Of a stretch of DNA of 64,000 bases, positions 59,995 to 64,000 are shown piece by piece. The stretch is from NCBI RefSeq assembly GCF_902506265.1, contig NZ_LR733556.1:482714-546713 (forward strand), given 5' to 3'. Both the position numbers and the translations under genes were made by a program. This DNA is from Flavobacterium sp. 9AF. GTDB lineage: Bacteria; Bacteroidota; Bacteroidia; Flavobacteriales; Flavobacteriaceae. Position 1 is the first letter of the stretch, and the number at the start of each line of letters is the position of its first letter. The notes beneath the pieces were generated by a model. The model did no database searches and was not told where the DNA came from. It saw only the letters and a program-made list of their open reading frames with translations.

Positions 59995-60447
59995 TTATCC
60001 TAATATTTGGGCACTATGATCTTTCGTTTTCACTTTTTCAATAACATCTTCAATTATTCCTTTTTCATTAATAATAAAAGTAGTTCTGTGAATACCATCA
60101 TACTCTTTACCCATGAATTTTTTTGGTCCCCAAACTCCAAAAGCTTGAATCACTGTTTTATTTTCATCTGCTAACAAAGGAAACGGTAATTCATTTTTTT
60201 CAATAAACTTTGTTTGGGCTTTTGCACTGTCTGCACTTACACCTAATATAGCATAATTTTTAGAAACAAATCGTTCAAAATTATCTCTTAAATCACAAGC
60301 TTCAGCCGTACAACCTGGAGTGCTTGCTTTAGGATAAAAGAAAACAACTAGTTTTTTTCCTTCATAATCTTTTAAGCTATGTTTTTTACCATCTTGGTCT
60401 ATTCCTGAAAAATCAGGAGCCTTATCTCCCTTTTTTAATGTTGTCAT
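59995..60447 (-). CDS. bcp: Thioredoxin-dependent thiol peroxidase (peroxiredoxin)
   Basis: 150 residues. Bcp/PrxQ: GDKAPDFSGIDQDG, FFYPKASTPGCTAEACDLRD with peroxidatic Cys46 and resolving Cys51 five residues apart (PrxQ type), and GVWGPKKFMGKEYDGIHRTTFIINEKG. Reduces hydrogen peroxide and alkyl hydroperoxides with thioredoxin in the cytoplasm. Its 5' end lies back-to-back with nth (72 bases between starts). Confidence 0.95.
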   Translation of the reverse strand: MTTLKKGDKAPDFSGIDQDGKKHSLKDYEGKKLVVFFYPKASTPGCTAEACDLRDNFERFVSKNYAILGVSADSAKAQTKFIEKNELPFPLLADENKTVIQAFGVWGPKKFMGKEYDGIHRTTFIINEKGIIEDVIEKVKTKDHSAQILG

Positions 60448-60476
60448 TTTTTGTTTATTTTAGTGTGTTAAAAGTT

Positions 60477-60484
60477 TAACTTTG
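60477..60484 (+). promoter_or_regulatory. Promoter -7 element TAACTTTG for nth
   Basis: Perfect TAnnTTTG, 35 bases before the ATG. A TTTG is present 23 bases upstream (60450-60453), longer than the usual 19-21. Confidence 0.5.
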
Positions 60485-60519
60485 TATTAAAGTTACATTT
60501 AGATTATAAAATTACAAAA

Positions 60520-61179
60520 ATGACTAAAAACGAAAAAGTAACATTTGTTATAAATAAGTTAAACGAATTATACCCAGAAATACCCATTCCATTAGATCAT
60601 AAAGACCCATACACTTTATTAGTAGCTGTTTTGCTTTCTGCACAGTGTACAGATGTAAGAGTAAACCAAATTACGCCCTTATTATTTGCCAAAGCCGACA
60701 ACCCTTATGACATGGTAAAAATGAGCATTGAAGAAATTGCAGCTATTATAAGACCGTGCGGATTATCGCCCATGAAATCGAAGGGCATTCATGGTCTATC
60801 TGAAATTTTAATTGAAAAGTATAATGGTGAAGTACCTCAAAGTTTTGAAGCCTTAGAGAGTTTACCAGCCGTAGGACATAAAACAGCTAGTGTTGTGATG
60901 AGTCAAGCATTTGGTGTACCTGCATTCCCTGTTGACACACATATTCATCGATTAATGTATCGCTGGAATTTAAGTAATGGAAAAAATGTACAACAAACAG
61001 AAAAAGATGCTAAACGTCTTTTCCCAAAAGAAACATGGAATGATTTGCACTTACAAATTATTTGGTATGGCAGAGAATATTCCCCAGCTAGAGGTTGGGA
61101 TTTAGAAAAAGACATTATTACCAAAACAATTGGAAGAAAATCAGTAATTGATGAAATTTTAAAAAAGAATGCTTCATAA
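60520..61179 (+). CDS. nth: Endonuclease III (DNA glycosylase/AP lyase) without iron-sulfur cluster
   Basis: 219 residues. Helix-hairpin-helix LPAVGHKTASVVMSQAFG with catalytic Lys121, and VDTHIHR with Asp139, the two key residues of Nth. DPYTLLVAVLLSAQCTD is the substrate-pocket block. Oxidised pyrimidines are removed and the abasic site is nicked. The C-terminal C-x6-C-x2-C-x5-C cluster ligand set of E. coli Nth is absent (the equivalent stretch reads REYSPARGWDLEKDIITKT), so this form folds without [4Fe-4S], as in other flavobacteria I remember. Confidence 0.93.
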   Translation: MTKNEKVTFVINKLNELYPEIPIPLDHKDPYTLLVAVLLSAQCTDVRVNQITPLLFAKADNPYDMVKMSIEEIAAIIRPCGLSPMKSKGIHGLSEILIEKYNGEVPQSFEALESLPAVGHKTASVVMSQAFGVPAFPVDTHIHRLMYRWNLSNGKNVQQTEKDAKRLFPKETWNDLHLQIIWYGREYSPARGWDLEKDIITKTIGRKSVIDEILKKNAS

Positions 61180-61200
61180 AATTTTTATGAAGCATTCCAA

Positions 61201-61344
61201 TTAATTAGCAATAATTTCAAAAGACATACTACCCATTTTTTTAATACTTAATGCTTTTGAGTAATTAAGTATAAACGCAATTGTTTCTTTTTTTGGTAAC
61301 ATGTTTTTAGACGCTAATTTTTGTTTTGAGTAAAGTTTTGCCAT
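61201..61344 (-). CDS. 47-residue basic protein downstream of an ECF sigma gene
   Basis: ATG at 61344, TAA at 61201-61203. Starts MAKLYSKQKLASKNMLPKKE and continues TIAFILNYSKALSI with a hydrophobic helix, ending SMSFEIIAN. Coding is supported by the clean start, sequence composition and its place 55 bases after the sigma gene on the same strand; I recall near-identical small proteins beside this sigma gene in other flavobacteria. Function unknown. Confidence 0.7.
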   Translation of the reverse strand: MAKLYSKQKLASKNMLPKKETIAFILNYSKALSIKKMGSMSFEIIAN

Positions 61345-61399
61345 TAATTATTTATTTTGATTTCTATAATTAAATAACGACAAAAAAAAGTTTTTATTA

Positions 61400-61984
61400 T
61401 TAATTGGTTAAAATAATTTGATTTTTTTCAATCACCTTCCTTAAGTTCATTAAAGCATAACGCATTCTTCCTAAAGCAGTATTAATACTAACTCCTGTAG
61501 AATCGGCTATTTCTTTAAAACTTAAATCTTGATAGATTCTCATTTGAAGTACTTCTTTTTGGTCTTGAGGTAATTCTTCTATTAATCTATTTAAATCAAA
61601 TTCTACTTGTTCAAAGATAATTTGATCTTCAATATTTAGGTTATTATCCGTTAAATAGGAAAAAATAGAAAAGTCTTCATTATCTCTCTGCAAAGGCATC
61701 TTTTTTGATTTTCTAAAATAATCAATAATTAAATTATGAGATATACGCATTACCCAAGGAAGAAATTTTCCTTCTTCATTATAGGATTTAGATTTTAATG
61801 TTTTAATTACTTTAATAAAAGTATCTTGAAAAATATCATCACAAATATCTCTATCTTGGATTTTAGTATAAATAAAACCATAAATTTTAGATTGATGTCT
61901 TTCTATTAATATACTTAAGGCAGCTTCATCACCTTCAATATATTTCTTAACAAGAAGTGCGTCTGAGATTTGATTATTAGCCAT
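61400..61984 (-). CDS. RNA polymerase ECF-type sigma-70 factor
   Basis: 194 residues. Region 2: IERHQSKIYGFIYTKIQDRDICDDIFQDTFIKVIKTL, FLPWVMRISHNLIIDYFRKSKKMPL in separate blocks (about 20-95). Region 4: EELPQDQKEVLQMRIYQDLSFKEIADSTGVSINTALGRMRYALMNLRK in pieces (about 130-180) with helix-turn-helix. No anti-sigma gene beside it; the small protein at 61201 follows instead. Flavobacterial relatives control housekeeping-like or stationary genes. Confidence 0.92.
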   Translation of the reverse strand: MANNQISDALLVKKYIEGDEAALSILIERHQSKIYGFIYTKIQDRDICDDIFQDTFIKVIKTLKSKSYNEEGKFLPWVMRISHNLIIDYFRKSKKMPLQRDNEDFSIFSYLTDNNLNIEDQIIFEQVEFDLNRLIEELPQDQKEVLQMRIYQDLSFKEIADSTGVSINTALGRMRYALMNLRKVIEKNQIILTN

Positions 61985-62174
61985 AACAATACCTTTTAAA
62001 TTAATTTGGGTTCTATTTTTAAAAAGTAGAGTTCTTGTATAAGCTGACTATTTTAATTGTTAATAGGCCAAATTTAACATTTTTTTTTATTAATAAACAA
62101 ATACTAATTAAAAAATTAACACAACAACTAAAAAAAATGTTTTAAAACGGCAGTACTTGATCATAATAATTTAA
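61985..62174. other. Upstream region of the sigma gene, no gene seen
   Basis: AT-rich, with TTTT/AAAA tracts; holds the sigma promoter region. No complete TAnnTTTG box with TTTG at 19-21 found. Confidence 0.4.
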
Positions 62175-62207
62175 AAAAACCTCCATTATACCTAGATATA
62201 ATGGAGG
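62175..62207 (-). terminator. Terminator of the chitinase gene
   Basis: Minus CCTCCATTATA-TCTAGG-TATAATGGAGG followed by TTTTTTT; perfect 11-pair stem. Confidence 0.88.
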
Positions 62208-62241
62208 GTAACATAACAACCAATATTAATATTGAAAAAAA

Positions 62242-64000
62242 TTAATATACTTTTATTTCAGTAACAATTTCCTCAGTATCAATCACCTTAATAATAAAAA
62301 TTTGTTTATTACTAAAGTATTCATCAAAAACTTCAACTTCATTTTTATCTCCCGTAAAGTTTTGCTGTTTTATTAATTGACCTAAAAGATTATACACATT
62401 AACCTGTTTGATTTCAGACTCTTGAGATGTAATAGTTAGTTTATTTTCAGCAATATATCCTTTTACATCATTATTACTTCTATTGGCTACTATTGGAGCA
62501 CCTGCAAAATAATTTCCGTATGCATTTGAAAATTCATAAGCTGAAGCACAACTAGCTGCTGCATCCCAATTTACCGACCATGTCATAACTCCTCTAAGCC
62601 CAGGATAAGGTCCACCTGGTTGCATTGTGTAAGTACGTCCAGAAAAAGTGGTACCATAACGTAAATAATTTAATGCTTTGATTCCTTCTGTAGGTGATAA
62701 ATAACCTGTTCCTGCTGCTCTTTGACAAGCTGGCAATGCTACTACTACTTTTGAAGGAGGTAATGCATCAAAATGAAATCCTGTGGTTCCTACATTAAAT
62801 CCTCTTAGAAGCATATCTGTCATAGAAGTGATAAAGTTAGGCGTTGCAGAAAAATAGTTTTGATTATCCAAACCTCCTACTGGTCCTGAATTATATAATT
62901 GAACCATTAATAAATCTAGCTCTGTTCTTAAATTATGCAAAACAGGTAAGAAAGAACCAGCAGTTCCTCCATAACTTTGATATCCAACTTGAACGTAGAA
63001 AGTTTCAGGTGCAGCTGTTAAAATAAATCCAGGTCCGTAGTATTGTTTCAACTCTTTGAACGCATCTACAACATTTTTAAGTCTAGGATAAGGAGATATA
63101 CCTGCATAAGAAAAATCAGTCAATCCTGCAGCTCCGAAATCCATAGAACCACCTTCAAAATCAATATCTACACCATCAAATTGGTATTCATCTATTATGG
63201 CTTTCAATCCATTAACAAAAGTATTTTTTTGTGATACGGTCTGCAATACCACATGTCCATTTTGACCTCCGATTGAAACAATTACTGGAATTCCACTATC
63301 TCTTAATGCTTTTATGTCATTTTTTAATAATTGTTTGTCGAAAACACCATTTGTCAAATATCTATTATCATTTGTAGTCAATACAGGTGTATAACCATCT
63401 CTATTTACTGTTTCAATAAATGCATAAGCAACAACATTAAACTTTTTACCTATCATTTGATTAAAGTACAAGAAAGTCGCTTCTGCATTTTCCCAAGAAT
63501 GCGCATAACCTAAAACCACCTTTTGAGGAAGAGGAATAAAACGATTATTAGTTATTGAAGAAATTGTAATAGTATTATTTAAAGTTGTTTGTCCAGAAGC
63601 ATTATCTGTAGCTTTAATTACTATTGGATAAGACTGATATGCTGTTGGCAAGAAATTATAAGTATAAGTTCCATTTGTTCCTGCTGTCATATTAGAAGTA
63701 CTTCCATTTATTGTAATAGTTACACTCGAAATACTTCCGTTACTATCTGTAGCTGTTACAGAAATAGGTACTGTTTGAAAAGTACTTTGGTAAATAGTTG
63801 TATTTGAAGGACTGTTCCATGTAATTACAGGCAATTGATTTGGGCAATTTGATCCAGAACAAGTTAATGTAAAATTATATGTTTTCTCATCTGTTGTACC
63901 ATTAGAAGCTGTCGCTGTTACTTTTAAAACGTGACTACCTGAAAACTGACTTGCTGTAGGTGTCCAACTGGCATTATATGCACTTGATGAATTAGAAACT
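62242..64000 (-). CDS. Secreted GH18 chitinase with Ig-like domains and T9SS signal, 5' end outside window
   Basis: The frame is open to base 63999, so the gene starts beyond the window; the visible part is 585 residues. Order: a partial Ig-like/PKD-type domain at the N-terminal end, a second Ig-like domain (ITWNSPSNTTIYQST ... GTYTYNFLPT), a GH18 TIM barrel with catalytic motif FDGVDIDFEGG (DxxDxDxE), KVVLGYAHSWENA start and GVMTWSVNWDAA end, and a C-terminal T9SS sorting domain (NVYNLLGQLIKQ ... IFIIKV). Endo-acting chitin hydrolysis outside the cell, as in Flavobacterium chitin utilisation. No chitin-binding module seen in the window. Confidence 0.9.
   Translation of the reverse strand, partial: VSNSSSAYNASWTPTASQFSGSHVLKVTATASNGTTDEKTYNFTLTCSGSNCPNQLPVITWNSPSNTTIYQSTFQTVPISVTATDSNGSISSVTITINGSTSNMTAGTNGTYTYNFLPTAYQSYPIVIKATDNASGQTTLNNTITISSITNNRFIPLPQKVVLGYAHSWENAEATFLYFNQMIGKKFNVVAYAFIETVNRDGYTPVLTTNDNRYLTNGVFDKQLLKNDIKALRDSGIPVIVSIGGQNGHVVLQTVSQKNTFVNGLKAIIDEYQFDGVDIDFEGGSMDFGAAGLTDFSYAGISPYPRLKNVVDAFKELKQYYGPGFILTAAPETFYVQVGYQSYGGTAGSFLPVLHNLRTELDLLMVQLYNSGPVGGLDNQNYFSATPNFITSMTDMLLRGFNVGTTGFHFDALPPSKVVVALPACQRAAGTGYLSPTEGIKALNYLRYGTTFSGRTYTMQPGGPYPGLRGVMTWSVNWDAAASCASAYEFSNAYGNYFAGAPIVANRSNNDVKGYIAENKLTITSQESEIKQVNVYNLLGQLIKQQNFTGDKNEVEVFDEYFSNKQIFIIKVIDTEEIVTEIKVY

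Noticed and set aside
1..64000. tRNA, rRNA or known riboswitch genes
   Set aside because: No cloverleaf with CCA-type 3' end, rRNA segment or recognised riboswitch core was noticed on either strand; a covariance scan was not possible.

Overview
The window is a low-GC chromosomal stretch from a member of the Flavobacteriaceae (Bacteroidota), probably Flavobacterium or a close relative. Evidence: A-rich translation starts with no clear Shine-Dalgarno; many -7 boxes of the Bacteroidota type TAnnTTTG, two of them with a TTTG element exactly 19 bases upstream; type IX secretion (T9SS) C-terminal domains; carboxypeptidase-like domain, DUF4856, HTTM and imelysin lipoproteins; and housekeeping genes (purB, guaB, pyrD, rdgB, deaD-like, nth, bcp) of flavobacterial type. 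I saw no tRNA or rRNA gene.

Layout. 1-24 kb is ordinary core genome: lipid A acyltransferase end, RdgB, TRIC channel, DEAD-box helicase, secreted esterase, TrmH, an ECF sigma/anti-sigma pair, PurB, a class C-type serine hydrolase, two tandem CAP-domain proteins, a CPBP protease, a cupin, a delta-60 repeat T9SS protein, an ABC exporter and GuaB. 24.2-30.1 kb is an accessory island: a phased array of TAAAATTTTA palindromes, a decayed IS4-type element with 8-bp target duplication, a tight four-gene TIR/TIR-like/TIR/SLOG operon that looks like an immune signalling system related to Thoeris, and a degenerate pseudogene. 30.1-34.5 kb holds a TetR-controlled membrane protein/rhodanese operon with very long palindromic operator, then small and metabolic genes. 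34.6-41.9 kb is the most unusual part. All its genes lie on the minus strand, most are single, unrelated ORFs (hypotheticals, MepB-like, GNAT, CocE-type hydrolase, zinc-ribbon protein), and they are separated by ~135-base imperfect hairpins whose outer cores are TAAC/GTTA. 42-64 kb returns to core-like genes: a sulfatase, a PD40 protein, two iron-uptake-type operons (imelysins, di-heme oxidoreductase, HTTM, DUF4856, TonB receptor), HMG-CoA lyase, PyrD, an MBL hydrolase, Bcp, Nth, an ECF sigma factor with a 47-residue downstream protein, and a GH18 chitinase running off the end.

How the unusual region works (inference). Each gene in 34.7-41.9 kb is bracketed by ends that are inverted copies of each other (for example GTTATAAGTAAGCC at the 5' side and GGCCTACTTATAAC at the 3' side). 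These cognate ends belong to the cassette, not to the hairpin, which is what integron cassettes show, because recombination occurs at the G|TT of R'. The array therefore looks like an integron-type cassette cluster without an integrase in view (CALIN-like), with noncanonical R boxes. The TIR/SLOG operon is bracketed in the same way (GTTATATGAAAGCC / GGCCTTCATATAAC), so it may be a very large defence cassette. Both arrays begin with a related hairpin leader (AACTwGTTTATATGT plus a short perfect stem), a candidate shared insertion or attI-like site. A 508-bp cassette is present twice, identical, once next to the leader and once in mid-array; it carries a promoter-like box directed into the array.

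Regulation visible elsewhere: the two iron-type operons share TTTG-N19-TAATTTTG promoters and 23-bp boxes (TTATTTAGA-N5-inverted arm); guaB has an 11-bp perfect inverted repeat at its transcription start; and the TetR gene and its downstream operon share an ACATAC-N6-GTAT operator.
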